Source of the DNA: Paracoccus zhejiangensis
Lineage (GTDB): Bacteria > Pseudomonadota > Alphaproteobacteria > Rhodobacterales > Rhodobacteraceae
Length of the DNA: 64,000 nucleotides
Direction of reading: 5' to 3'
Assembly (NCBI RefSeq): GCF_002847445.1
Contig: NZ_CP025430.1
Location: forward strand, 496,001-560,000
Under the pieces are notes generated by a model. It saw only the letters and a program-made list of their open reading frames with translations, was not told where the DNA came from and searched no databases. The translations under genes were made by a program, and so were the position numbers. Shown piece after piece: positions 18,966 to 27,405 of the stretch (the stretch's first letter is position 1; the number at the start of each line of letters is the position of its first letter).

Positions 18966-20498
18966 TTACAGCGGAATGTTGTCGTGTTTTTTCCACGGGT
19001 TCGTCAGCTTCTTGTTGCGCAGGCTGGCGAAGGCCCGCGCCACGCGCCGACGGGTCGAATGCGGCTGGATCACCTCGTCGATGAAGCCCTTCTCGGCGGC
19101 GACGAAAGGATTGGCAAAGCGGTCCTCGTAATCCTTGGTCCGCGCCGCGATCTTCTCGGCATCGCCCAGCTCGCTGCGATACAGGATCTCGACCGCGCCC
19201 TTGGCCCCCATCACCGCGATCTCGGCGGTGGGCCAGGCATAGTTGAAATCGCCGCGCAGATGTTTGGACGCCATGACGTCATAGGCGCCGCCATAGGCCT
19301 TGCGGGTGATGACCGTGACCTTCGGCACCGTCGCCTCGCCATAGGCGAACAGCAGTTTCGCCCCGTGCTTGATGACGCCGCCATATTCCTGCGTCGTCCC
19401 CGGCAGGAAGCCCGGCACGTCGACGAAGGTCAGGATCGGGATCTCGAAGGCGTCGCAGAAGCGCACGAAGCGCGCGGCCTTGCGCGAGCTGTCGATGTCG
19501 AGGCAGCCCGCCAGCACCATCGGCTGGTTGGCGACGACGCCGACCGTCTGGCCCTCGATGCGGATGAAGCCGGTGATGATATTGGCGGCGTAGTCCTTCT
19601 GGATCTCGTAGAAATCGCCCTCGTCGGCAACCTTCAGGATCAGCTCTTTCATGTCATAGGGCTGGTTCGGGTTGTCGGGGATCAGCGTGTCGAGGCTGTC
19701 CTCGATCCGGGCCGGGTCGTCGAAGAAAGGCCGGGTCGGGGCCTTGTCGCGGTTCGAGAGCGGCAGGAAATCGAACAGCCGGCGAATCTCGGACAGCGCC
19801 TCCACGTCGTTTTCGAACGCACCATCGGCGACCGAGCTTTTCTTGGTATGGGTCGAGGCACCGCCCAGCTGCTCGGCGGTCACCACCTCGTTGGTCACCG
19901 TCTTCACCACGTCGGGGCCGGTGACGAACATGTAGCTGGTGTCCTTCACCATGAAGATGAAGTCGGTCATGGCCGGCGAATAGACCGCGCCGCCGGCGCA
20001 GGGGCCCATGATCAGGCTGATCTGCGGGATCACGCCCGAGGCCATGATGTTGCGCTGGAACACGTCGGCATAGCCGGCAAGGCTGGCCACGCCCTCCTGG
20101 ATCCGCGCGCCGCCCGAATCGTTGATGCCGATGACCGGTGCGCCGTTCTGCATCGCCATGTCCATGATCTTGCAGATCTTCTGCGCATGGGTTTCCGACA
20201 GCGAGCCGCCGAAGACGGTGAAATCCTGCGAGAACACGTAGACCATGCGGCCGTTGATCGTGCCCCAGCCGGTGACCACGCCATCGCCATAGGGGCGGTC
20301 CGCCTCCATGCCGAAATCGGTCGAGCGATGGGCGACGAACATGTCGAATTCCTCGAAGCTGCCCTCGTCCAGCAACAGGTCGATGCGCTCGCGCGCGGTC
20401 AGCTTGCCGCGGGCATGCTGTGCGTCGATGCGGCGCTGACCGCCTCCAAGCCGGGCCTGATCGCGACGGCGCTCAAGCTCACCCAGAATGTCTTTCAT
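18966..20498 (-). CDS. pccB: Propionyl-CoA carboxylase, beta (carboxyltransferase) subunit
   Basis: The protein has 510 residues with the two crotonase-like carboxyltransferase lobes. The N-terminal lobe carries [15 protein letters not shown] (about 128-142) and the acyl-CoA pocket region [16 protein letters not shown] (about 165-180); the C-terminal lobe carries [17 protein letters not shown] (about 365-381). It transfers carboxyl from biotin on PccA to propionyl-CoA. The gene is separated from pccA by four small genes. The 188-base upstream region carries TTTGCAAA-like boxes that suggest acyl-CoA-responsive control. Confidence 0.95.
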   Translation of the reverse strand: MKDILGELERRRDQARLGGGQRRIDAQHARGKLTARERIDLLLDEGSFEEFDMFVAHRSTDFGMEADRPYGDGVVTGWGTINGRMVYVFSQDFTVFGGSLSETHAQKICKIMDMAMQNGAPVIGINDSGGARIQEGVASLAGYADVFQRNIMASGVIPQISLIMGPCAGGAVYSPAMTDFIFMVKDTSYMFVTGPDVVKTVTNEVVTAEQLGGASTHTKKSSVADGAFENDVEALSEIRRLFDFLPLSNRDKAPTRPFFDDPARIEDSLDTLIPDNPNQPYDMKELILKVADEGDFYEIQKDYAANIITGFIRIEGQTVGVVANQPMVLAGCLDIDSSRKAARFVRFCDAFEIPILTFVDVPGFLPGTTQEYGGVIKHGAKLLFAYGEATVPKVTVITRKAYGGAYDVMASKHLRGDFNYAWPTAEIAVMGAKGAVEILYRSELGDAEKIAARTKDYEDRFANPFVAAEKGFIDEVIQPHSTRRRVARAFASLRNKKLTNPWKKHDNIPL

Positions 20499-20557
20499 GG
20501 CTGCCTCTCCCGGTAAAGTTGCCGGAAATTAAGGCGGGGACGCGCGAGAGGAAAGCG

Positions 20558-20618
20558 AAATGCAGAAAATTTGCAAAATCAGTCGCGAGTTGATGATGCA
20601 AATTGCGAAATTGCAAAC
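20558..20618. promoter_or_regulatory. TTTGCAAA-like operator cluster upstream of pccB
   Basis: A perfect TTTGCAAA palindrome is at 20570-20577. Three related half or near matches follow: ATGCAAA (596-602), TTGCGAAA (603-610) and TTGCAAAC (611-618), all in the AT-rich stretch 60-120 bases before the pccB start. In Rhodobacter sphaeroides, as I recall, the regulator PccR acts on a TTTGCAAA-N4-TTTGCAAA pair upstream of pccB. Here the exact N4 spacing is not seen and no pccR gene is adjacent. Regulator identity is inference. Confidence 0.5.
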
Positions 20619-20686
20619 GTCCTGCGCCACCCGGTCGCGGTTGATCCACTCTTGACGAGGGGCAGGGGCGCGGGCAAGCGATAGGC

Positions 20687-21703
20687 ATGGTATTGCAGAT
20701 CGAACTTGGGGCCATCAGGGCCAATTGGCTGGCGCTGTCCGACCGCTCGGGCAAGGCGCGTGCGGGGGCGGTGGTCAAGGCCAATGCCTATGGGCTGGGC
20801 GGCGAGCGGGTGGCGCCGGCGCTCTACGGGGCCGGGGCGCGCGATTTCTTCGTCGCGCTGGCGGGCGAGGGGCAGGCGATCCGCCCGCACCTGGCCGATG
20901 ACGCGCGCATCTTCGTCCTCTCGGGCCATATGGAGGGCGCCGATCTGGACGGGCTGGTGCCGGTCCTGAACAGCCCGCAGCAATATTTCCGCGACCGCAG
21001 CCTGCGCCCGGGCCAGCCCTTCGCCATCCAGCTGGACACCGGCATGAACCGGCTTGGCATGGAACCGGCGCAATGGGCCGCGATCCGCGACGAGGTGCTT
21101 GCCGAGGGGCCGGCGCTGATCATGTCGCACCTGGCCTGCGCCGATGAGCCGGATCATCCGGCCAATCCCATGCAGCTTGCCGCCTTCCACGCGATGACCG
21201 AGGGCTGCAACGTCCCGCGATCGCTGGCCGCGACCGGGGGCATCCTCTTGGGACCGGACTATCATTTCGACCTGACCCGGCCCGGCGTCGGCCTTTATGG
21301 CGGGCTGCCCTTCGCGCAAGCGCGGCAGGTGATCCGCCTGTCGCTGCCGGTGATCCAGACCCGCGACGTGGCCCCAGGCGAGTTCGTGGGCTACGGCGCG
21401 GCTTGGGTGGCCGACAGCCCGCGCCGCATCGCCACAGTGGCCGCCGGCTATGCCGACGGGCTGCACCGGGCGATGTCGGGGAAGGGCGCGAACCTCTATG
21501 CCGCCGGCACCGCCTGTCCGATCGTCGGGCGCGTCTCGATGGACCTCATCACCGTCGACGTGACCGGGCTGGCCAAGGTGCCCGAGGCGCTGGACATCAT
21601 CTGCCCGGCGCAGCCCGTCGACGCGCTGGCCGAGCTGGCGGGCACCATCGGCTACGAAATCCTGACCTCCCTCGGCCGGCGTTACGAACGGGCCTACCTG
21701 TGA
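20687..21703 (+). CDS. alr: Alanine racemase
   Basis: The 338-residue PLP enzyme makes D-alanine for peptidoglycan. The PLP lysine is in VVKANAYGLG (Lys29 region), and the C-terminal beta domain has VGYGAAWVAD and GRVSMDLITVDVT with the second catalytic region. It is slightly shorter than typical enzymes (350-370), mostly at the N terminus. Its stop overlaps the GTG start of mlaE by four bases, so alr-mlaE-mlaF is one transcript. It is divergent from pccB. Confidence 0.93.
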   Translation: MVLQIELGAIRANWLALSDRSGKARAGAVVKANAYGLGGERVAPALYGAGARDFFVALAGEGQAIRPHLADDARIFVLSGHMEGADLDGLVPVLNSPQQYFRDRSLRPGQPFAIQLDTGMNRLGMEPAQWAAIRDEVLAEGPALIMSHLACADEPDHPANPMQLAAFHAMTEGCNVPRSLAATGGILLGPDYHFDLTRPGVGLYGGLPFAQARQVIRLSLPVIQTRDVAPGEFVGYGAAWVADSPRRIATVAAGYADGLHRAMSGKGANLYAAGTACPIVGRVSMDLITVDVTGLAKVPEALDIICPAQPVDALAELAGTIGYEILTSLGRRYERAYL

Positions 21704-22464
21704 ACCCTGTCCGATGGCTGGGCCGGCTGGCGCTGTGGCTGACGCGGGGCATCGGCGCGGTGACGCTGTTCACCGGGCGCGGTCTCTTCGGCCTGCATCC
21801 CTTCCATGGCCGCGCGCTCGCCGCGCAACTGGTCCAGATCGGCTGGCTGTCGCTGCCGGTCGTGGGGCTGACCGCACTTTTCACCGGCGCGGCACTGGCC
21901 CTGCAGATCCATTCCGGCGGCGCGCGGTTTCAGGCCGGTGACGTGGTTCCGGCCATCGTCGCCATCGGCATGGTGCGCGAGCTGGGGCCGGTGCTGGGCG
22001 GGCTGATGGTCGCCGCCCGCGTTGCCAGCTCCATCGCCGCAGAGATCGGCACGATGAAGGTGACCGAACAGATCGACGCGCTGGTGACACTCTCTACCGA
22101 TCCGATGCGCTGGCTGGTCACGCCGCGCCTCTGGGCCGGGGTGCTGACCGTGCCTCTGCTGGTCGGCGTCGGTGACATCATCGGCATCATGGGTGGCTGG
22201 ATCGTCGGCACGCAATCGCTTGGCTTCACGTCCGCCGCCTATCTGTCGAACAGCTGGGCCTATCTGGAAGAATGGGACGTGCTGTCGGGCCTGATCAAGG
22301 GCGCGGCTTTCGGGCTGATCGTCGCGGTCAGCGGCTGCTGGTTCGGCATGCGCTCGGATCGCGGCGCGGCGGGGGTGGGGCGGGCGACGAAATCCGCCGT
22401 GGTCGCCGCCGCCGTCGGTATCCTTGCCGCCAATTTCATCCTGACCGGGGCGTTCTTCCAATGA
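21700..22464 (+). CDS. mlaE: MlaE-family ABC permease (lipid asymmetry transport)
   Basis: The protein has 254 residues from GTG 21700, which overlaps the alr stop. Five to six hydrophobic segments and the family signature VPAIVAIGMVRELGPVLGGL (about residues 84-103) mark it as the permease of the MlaFEDB-type phospholipid transporter. The stop overlaps the mlaF ATG (ATGA). No mlaD, mlaC or mlaB follows, so partners must be elsewhere or this is a variant complex. Confidence 0.88.
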   Translation: MNPVRWLGRLALWLTRGIGAVTLFTGRGLFGLHPFHGRALAAQLVQIGWLSLPVVGLTALFTGAALALQIHSGGARFQAGDVVPAIVAIGMVRELGPVLGGLMVAARVASSIAAEIGTMKVTEQIDALVTLSTDPMRWLVTPRLWAGVLTVPLLVGVGDIIGIMGGWIVGTQSLGFTSAAYLSNSWAYLEEWDVLSGLIKGAAFGLIVAVSGCWFGMRSDRGAAGVGRATKSAVVAAAVGILAANFILTGAFFQ

Positions 22465-23174
22465 CTGCGCCGCTGATCGAGACCCGCGGGTTGACGAAAT
22501 CCTTCGGCCCGAAGCAGGTGCTCGCGGGCATCGACATCGCCGTGGGGCAGGGCGAAAGCCTTTGCGTCATCGGCCAGTCGGGCACCGGAAAGTCGATCCT
22601 CTTGAAATGCATCCTCGGGCTGGTCGAGCCTGACGCGGGCGACGTGCTGTGGCAGGGCCAGCCCCTGACCCCGGCGCGGCGCGACTTCCTCTCGGGTTTC
22701 GGCATGTTGTTCCAGGGCGCGGCGCTGTTCGACAGTCTGACCGTCTGGCAGAATGTCGGCTTCCGCCTGCGCCAGCGCATGTCCGACGCCCGTGCCCGCG
22801 CCATCGCCGTCGAGAAGCTGGCCCGCGTCGGCCTTGGCCCCGAGACCGCCGACCTGATGCCAGCCGAGCTGTCGGGCGGCATGGCCAAGCGCGCGGCGCT
22901 GGCCCGCGCCATTGCCGATGACCCGCAGGTCATTTTCTTCGACGAACCGACCACCGGGCTCGATCCGATCCGCGCGCGCCGCATCAACGAGCTGATCCGC
23001 GGCATCGTCACCGAGACCGGGGCGACGGCGATCACCATCACCCATGACATGCACTCTGTCCGCGCCATCGGCGACCGGGTCGCGCTGTTGCAGGACGGGC
23101 GCATTGCCTGGGACGGGCCGGTGGCGCAGATGGCCGCCGCCGACCCGTTGCAGGCGTTTCTCGGGGCCGAGTAG
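22461..23174 (+). CDS. mlaF: MlaF-family ABC ATPase
   Basis: This 237-residue ATPase has Walker A GQSGTGKS (about 37-44), the Q-loop region LFQGAALFDSLTVWQNVGF (about 84-102), the signature LSGGMAKR (about 136-143), Walker B VIFFDEPTTGLDP (about 156-168) and the switch His in ITHDMHS. The sequence matches the Ttg2A/MlaF group. It is coupled to mlaE and ends three bases from the convergent gloA gene. Confidence 0.92.
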   Translation: MTAPLIETRGLTKSFGPKQVLAGIDIAVGQGESLCVIGQSGTGKSILLKCILGLVEPDAGDVLWQGQPLTPARRDFLSGFGMLFQGAALFDSLTVWQNVGFRLRQRMSDARARAIAVEKLARVGLGPETADLMPAELSGGMAKRAALARAIADDPQVIFFDEPTTGLDPIRARRINELIRGIVTETGATAITITHDMHSVRAIGDRVALLQDGRIAWDGPVAQMAAADPLQAFLGAE

Positions 23175-23177
23175 ACC

Positions 23178-23609
23178 CTACCAGTGACCGGTGTTTTCCA
23201 TGCTGGCCCAGGGTTCCGCCGGGGCCAGATGCTCGCCCTCCTGCAACAGCTCGATCGAGACATTGTCGGGGCTGCGCACGAAGGCCATATGCCCGTCGCG
23301 CGGCGGACGGTTGATGGTCACGCCGGCATCCATCAGTTTCTGGCAAAGTTCGTAGATGTTTTCGACCCGGTAGGCGAGATGGCCGAAATGCCGGCTGTCG
23401 GCGGGCAGGCCCTCGTCGCCATCCCAGTTATAGGTCAGTTCGACCGGGCACTCCGGCTGGCCCGGCGGCGCCATGAAGACCAGCGTGAAGCGGCCCTTCT
23501 CGCTGTCGCTGCGGCGGATCTCCTCCAGCCCCAACAGGCGAAAGAAGGCCATGCTGGCCTCGAGGTCCTTCACCCGGACCATGGTGTGCAGATAGCGGAT
23601 TTTCATCAT
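23178..23609 (-). CDS. gloA: Lactoylglutathione lyase (glyoxalase I), VOC fold
   Basis: The 143-residue protein has the paired betaalphabetabetabeta VOC fold. The expected metal ligands appear: His8 in RYLHTMVRV, Glu58 in VELTYNW, His75 in FGHLAYRV, and Glu in SIELLQEG. It converts the methylglyoxal-glutathione hemithioacetal to lactoylglutathione. Two ATG codons (23609, 23606) are possible starts. Methylmalonyl-CoA epimerase shares the fold and would fit the propionyl-CoA genes nearby, but the VELTYNWD block argues for GloA. Confidence 0.85.
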   Translation of the reverse strand: MMKIRYLHTMVRVKDLEASMAFFRLLGLEEIRRSDSEKGRFTLVFMAPPGQPECPVELTYNWDGDEGLPADSRHFGHLAYRVENIYELCQKLMDAGVTINRPPRDGHMAFVRSPDNVSIELLQEGEHLAPAEPWASMENTGHW

Positions 23610-23754
23610 CCTCGCCTTTCAATGCAGCCAGTTTCGGGCCGCAGACTGGCACGCCGAAAGCCGGGGCGCAAACCGTTCGCAAGCGGCGCAATTCGGTTGA
23701 ACGACTCGGACGTAGGTGGCACAAGATGATGTGGATCGAAAGGGACAGACTACC

Positions 23755-24681
23755 ATGAATACGCCGGTAAGTGCCGACCAACAGGCCGAGATCGACGCGC
23801 TGCGCGACAGCCCGCAACCCACCCTGCGCGCCGTGTCGCCGGGGATGGAGGCGCATCTTTACACCGCCCATCCGGTGCTGGACCACGGGTTTGTCCGCGT
23901 CGTCGACTATATGGGCGACGATGCCGCGATCTGTCAGGCGGCCCGGGTCAGCTATGGCCGCGGCACCAAGTCGGTGCAGAATGACGAGGGGCTGATCCGC
24001 TATCTGATGCGGCACTGGCACTCGACCCCCTTCGAGATGTGCGAGGCCAAGTTCCACGTCAAGCTGCCGGTCTTCGTCGCCCGGCAATGGATCCGCCACC
24101 GCACCGCCAATGTGAACGAATATTCGGCGCGCTATTCGATCCTCGACCGCGAATTCTACATCCCCCAGCCCGAACAACTGGCGGCGCAGTCGCGCCAGAA
24201 CAACCAGGGCCGGGGCGAGGTGCTGGAGGGCGAGGAGGCGCAGCGCGTGCTGTCGCTGCTGCGCGAGGACGCGATGCGCAGCTATGACCATTACGAGGCG
24301 ATGCTGAGCCAGGCCCAGCCTGATGGAACGCCCCAGCAGGGTCTGGCGCGTGAGCTGGCGCGGATGAACCTGCCGGCGAATATCTATACGCAATGGTATT
24401 GGAAGGTCGATCTCCACAACCTGCTGCATTTCCTGCGCCTGCGCGCCGACCCCCACGCCCAGTACGAGATCCGCGCCTATGCAGACGCCATGTGCGCCAT
24501 TGTCGCCGACTGGGTGCCGGCGGCCTTCGGGGCGTTCCGGGATTACCGGATGGAGGCGGTGAGCCTGTCCGCACAAGCAGCGGCGGTGCTGCGGCGGCGG
24601 TTGAAGGGCGAGGTGGTCACGCAGGAAGAGAGCGGGATGAGCGCGCGGGAATGGCGGGAGTTTGAGGGGGATTGGGGGTGA
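23755..24681 (+). CDS. thyX: FAD-dependent thymidylate synthase ThyX
   Basis: The 308-residue protein carries the ThyX signature [15 protein letters not shown] near residue 113, plus [25 protein letters not shown] (about 205-229) for FAD and dUMP binding. It makes dTMP using methylenetetrahydrofolate and reduced flavin. Start at ATG 23755; an in-frame upstream ATG at 23716 has less support. It is divergent from gloA. The window also contains dut, which makes the dUMP substrate, about 7 kb away. Confidence 0.95.
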   Translation: MNTPVSADQQAEIDALRDSPQPTLRAVSPGMEAHLYTAHPVLDHGFVRVVDYMGDDAAICQAARVSYGRGTKSVQNDEGLIRYLMRHWHSTPFEMCEAKFHVKLPVFVARQWIRHRTANVNEYSARYSILDREFYIPQPEQLAAQSRQNNQGRGEVLEGEEAQRVLSLLREDAMRSYDHYEAMLSQAQPDGTPQQGLARELARMNLPANIYTQWYWKVDLHNLLHFLRLRADPHAQYEIRAYADAMCAIVADWVPAAFGAFRDYRMEAVSLSAQAAAVLRRRLKGEVVTQEESGMSAREWREFEGDWG

Positions 24682-24723
24682 GGGCGAGGCCTGTATAGGT
24701 TCTTCCCACACTGAAGAGTTTGT

Positions 24724-24744
24724 ACGGGCCGAAACTCGGTCCGT
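24724..24744 (+). terminator. Stem-loop downstream of thyX
   Basis: ACGGGCCGA (24724-24732), loop AAC, and TCGGTCCGT (24736-24744) form a 9-bp stem with one G-T pair, 43 bases after the thyX stop. There is no U-run. The remaining spacer to 24826 shows a second weak inverted repeat (TGTCTC ... GAGACA) and no gene. Confidence 0.45.
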
Positions 24745-24826
24745 CAGAAGCCAAGGTGCCTTGTCTCGCAGGTGAGGCTTGGAGACAGGGTGCCAGACTT
24801 TCCCAGGTCGCCCGCCTTCGGCAAAC

Positions 24827-25549
24827 TCATGACCTTGTTGTCGGCCAAGGCTGGAACTTCATGCCAGCGCGCTCATAGTACTCTTTTTTCAGGAAACTGA
24901 GATCGTCTTCCCAATCGCTTATCGCGTTTTCATAGCGGCGTGGATCATTTCTGTAGAAATTGCTGGCATTTGACGCAATTACGTTCGCGACCTTGCGAAG
25001 CCTCTGAGCAGTCATGGGCGCTCCATACTCATCGCCAAATGTATCTTCAACAATGCTCGGAAGCTGCAGTTCGATGAAATTCGATAGGAAACGCCGGCGC
25101 TCCGTCGGGCGCCAGCCATCCGTTTTTCCGACGGTGTATCCGAACATCTTGAGCGCGGAGTACCTGCGAAAGTCTGCTCAGAAATCGCTGCTGCCATTTT
25201 TCGGCGGGTGGTTGATGACTGGAAACGACCACAATGGTTTTGGCTGGGCCGGCGACTTCGGTGGAGGTGCCGGGGCAACAGGACGCGCTTCGAACGGATT
25301 CTTGTATCCGTGTGGTTTATATGCTTCCGAGGCGTTTTGACGTGCGATTTCTCCCATTGCACGCACAACAAAACCGAATGCCTGGTCGAATTCCGCCTGA
25401 CGCTGGCCCGCCAGATTCTTGGCCAAGTCAAGGAGAAAGCCCTTTAACTCCGCATACTGAGAATCTTTGTGTCCAAAGCCGTTGGTCGCCTTAACGGCTG
25501 CGCGCGCCTGCTTCATTCGGGCCTTCAGATAGAAGATCTCGTCAGACAT
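24827..25549 (-). pseudogene. Uncharacterised gene interrupted by one in-frame TGA
   Basis: Two open stretches lie in the same frame on the minus strand: 123 codons from ATG 25549 (GAGGGAG ribosome site upstream) and 116 codons from after the TGA at 25178-25180 to the stop at 24827. The codons right after the TGA read ADFRRYSALKMFGYTVGKTD, which looks like continuous protein. The internal ATG at 25147 has no ribosome binding site. The C-terminal half holds GYTVGKTDGW...ERRRFL and YENAISDWEDDLSFLKKEYY, a pattern I associate loosely with uncharacterised bacterial proteins. GC content is lower than in the flanks. It may be a recent nonsense mutant or two genes. Confidence 0.6.
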
Positions 25550-25655
25550 TCAGCATTCTCCCTCTTGCAGAGGATAATGCCGATGCGCTCGCCCTTGACT
25601 AGGGTAACAAGAAAAAAATTGAACAAAATGGCACATTTGTCTGATGTGCCAACCC

Positions 25656-25725
25656 GCGTAGGGTGGGTTTCCAACCCACCATTCCGACCGACGCGCACAT
25701 GGTGGGGTGAAACCCCACCCTACGC
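25656..25725. repeat. REPIN-like inverted REP pair
   Basis: The left unit is GTAG followed by the palindrome GGTGGGTT-TCC-AACCCACC; the right unit is its inverted counterpart GGTGGGGT-GAA-ACCCCACC followed by CTAC. Outer limits are GCGTAGGG (25656) and CCCTACGC (25725), with a 20-base spacer. This is the layout of REP doublets mobilised by RAYT (Y1 transposase-like) proteins. It overlaps the stop codon of the next gene. Confidence 0.65.
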
Positions 25726-26550
25726 CCGCACCTTCCGAACCCATTCCCTGACCGCCGCCACGCTCTCGGCCTCATCCAACCAAGGCACATGCGCCCGGTC
25801 CGGCACCTCGGCGTAAACGCCATCCGGCCGCCGCCGCCGCATCTCGTCATAGACCTCGCGCGACAGCAGGTCGGAATTCGCCCCCCGGATCAGCGCGACC
25901 GGGAAACCCGCCGTCGCCTCCCAGAGCGGCCAGAGGTCCGGGGTTTCGCCCTCGAAGGCCGCCAGGAACGCCTCGCGCAGGGTCGGGTCATAGCGGATCT
26001 GCAAGCCGCGCTCGGTCTCGGCATAGAATTTCCGCGCGTCCGACAGCCAGCGCCCCTCGGGGACATTGGCAAAGCCGGGGTTCAGCGCGGCCATGCGCTC
26101 GGCCACGGCCTCGTAGGTTTTGGCCGAGGGATTGCGCCCGACATAGTCGAAGATGCGCTCCAGCCCGACGCGCTCGATCACCGGGCCGACATCGTTGAGG
26201 CAGAGGCCCAGCAGACGGTCATGCGCCACGGCTGCCAGCAGCATCCCGATTAGCCCGCCGCGCGAGGTGCCCAGCACCGCCGCCTTCTCGATCCCCAGAT
26301 GGTCCAGCAGCGCCAGCGCGTCCTTGCCCTCTTGCGGGACGGTATAGGTGGCGGCGCCGGTATAGTCCGACTGGCCGCGGCCGCGGTAATCCATGCGGAT
26401 CAACCGGACATCCGGCAGATGCGGGGCGAGATAGTCGAAATCGCCCATGTTGCGGGTCAGCCCGGCAAGGCAGAGGACCGGCAGGCCCTGGCCCTCGTCC
26501 GAATAGGCCAGCCGCGCGCCGTCGGCGGTCGAAAAGAACTGCACGTCCAT
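25720..26550 (-). CDS. Alpha/beta hydrolase
   Basis: This 276-residue protein starts at ATG 26550 (MDVQFFSTADGARLAYSDEG). The oxyanion-side strand is LPVLCLAGLTRNMGDF, the nucleophile elbow is GTSRGG (Ser near residue 98), and the catalytic His is probably in PDRAHVPWLDE (His near 255). It resembles the esterase/haloperoxidase group. Its TAG stop lies inside the right arm of the REPIN-like repeat, so the native C terminus may have been altered. Substrate unknown. Confidence 0.85.
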   Translation of the reverse strand: MDVQFFSTADGARLAYSDEGQGLPVLCLAGLTRNMGDFDYLAPHLPDVRLIRMDYRGRGQSDYTGAATYTVPQEGKDALALLDHLGIEKAAVLGTSRGGLIGMLLAAVAHDRLLGLCLNDVGPVIERVGLERIFDYVGRNPSAKTYEAVAERMAALNPGFANVPEGRWLSDARKFYAETERGLQIRYDPTLREAFLAAFEGETPDLWPLWEATAGFPVALIRGANSDLLSREVYDEMRRRRPDGVYAEVPDRAHVPWLDEAESVAAVREWVRKVRA

Positions 26551-26553
26551 GGG

Positions 26554-26605
26554 CTTCTCTTTCGCTGAAATATCCCGCGGGGGTCCGGGGGCGCGAAGCC
26601 CCCGG
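26554..26605 (-). repeat. Hairpin plus GGATATTT-box element, copy 3
   Basis: On the minus strand a stem CCGGGGGC/GCCCCCGG (26605-26585) is followed by CCCGCGGGATATTTCAGCG and AAAGAGAAG. It fills the gap between fabI and the alpha/beta hydrolase gene. The layout matches the copies at 6147, 11556 and 55433. Confidence 0.5.
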
Positions 26606-26612
26606 CCGGCGC

Positions 26613-27401
26613 TCAAAGGTTCTCGCTCTGCGGCATCCCCAGCACGTGGTAGCCGCCATCGACCATGACGATCTCGCCGGTGGTCGAGCCGCCCCAGTCG
26701 CTGGTCAGCCAGACGGCGGTGCCGCCGATCGCTTCCAGCGTGGCATTGCTGCGCAGGGGCGAATTGGCCTCGGTATGGCGATAGGTCTTGCGCGCCCCGC
26801 CGATGGCCGCGCCGGCCAGTGTCTTCATCGGGCCGGGCGAGATGGCGTTGACGCGGATGCCGTCGGTGCCAAGGTCATTGGCCAGGTAGCGCACGGTCGA
26901 TTCCAGCGCCGCCTTGGCCACACCCATGACGTTGTAGAAGGGCGTGACCCGGTTCGATCCGCCATAGGTCAGGGTGATGATCGAGGAACCCGGCACCATC
27001 AGCGGATGCGCGCGGCGCGCGACCTCGATCAGCGAATAGCACGAGATTTCAAGGCTGTGCTTGAAGTTCTCGCGGCTGGTGTTGACGAAGCGGCCGGTCA
27101 GTTCGTCCTTGTTCGAGAAGGCGATCGCATGGACCAGAAAGTCCAGCTTGCCCCAGCGTTCGGTGATCGCGGCAAAGGCGGCGTCCAGCGATGCGTCATC
27201 GGTCACGTCCACATCGACGAGAAAATCCGATCCGACCGAGGCCGCCAGCGGTTCGACCCGCCGGCCAAAGGCCTCGCCCTGGTAGGAGAAGGCCAGCTCC
27301 GCGCCCTGTTCCGCCAGCGCCCTTGCAATGCCCCAGGCAATGGAACGGTCATTCGCGACCCCCATCACAAGGCCGCGTTTTCCGTTCAGCAAATCGCCCA
27401 T
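26613..27401 (-). CDS. fabI: Enoyl-[acyl-carrier-protein] reductase (NADH) FabI
   Basis: The protein has 262 residues in the SDR fold. Cofactor region KRGLVMGVANDRSIAWGIA (about 8-26) and the FabI-type active site Tyr-x6-Lys in FYNVMGVAKAALE (about 155-165) are present. It performs the last reduction of each fatty-acid elongation cycle and is the target class of triclosan. It ends the fabA-fabB-fabI run; the fabB stop is four bases before its start. Confidence 0.95.
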   Translation of the reverse strand: MGDLLNGKRGLVMGVANDRSIAWGIARALAEQGAELAFSYQGEAFGRRVEPLAASVGSDFLVDVDVTDDASLDAAFAAITERWGKLDFLVHAIAFSNKDELTGRFVNTSRENFKHSLEISCYSLIEVARRAHPLMVPGSSIITLTYGGSNRVTPFYNVMGVAKAALESTVRYLANDLGTDGIRVNAISPGPMKTLAGAAIGGARKTYRHTEANSPLRSNATLEAIGGTAVWLTSDWGGSTTGEIVMVDGGYHVLGMPQSENL

Positions 27402-27405
27402 GCAC

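Noticed and set aside
23178..23609. Methylmalonyl-CoA epimerase instead of glyoxalase I
   Set aside because: The VOC protein has the VELTYNWD and SIELLQ blocks of lactoylglutathione lyases and is not in the pcc/mutase transcript.
24827..25549. Selenocysteine at the in-frame TGA
   Set aside because: The surrounding residues do not resemble a known selenoprotein and I see no clear SECIS-like hairpin directly after the TGA.
24682..25730. Prophage or genomic island
   Set aside because: Only one broken gene, one REPIN-like repeat and no integrase, att repeats or phage genes; too small to call an island.
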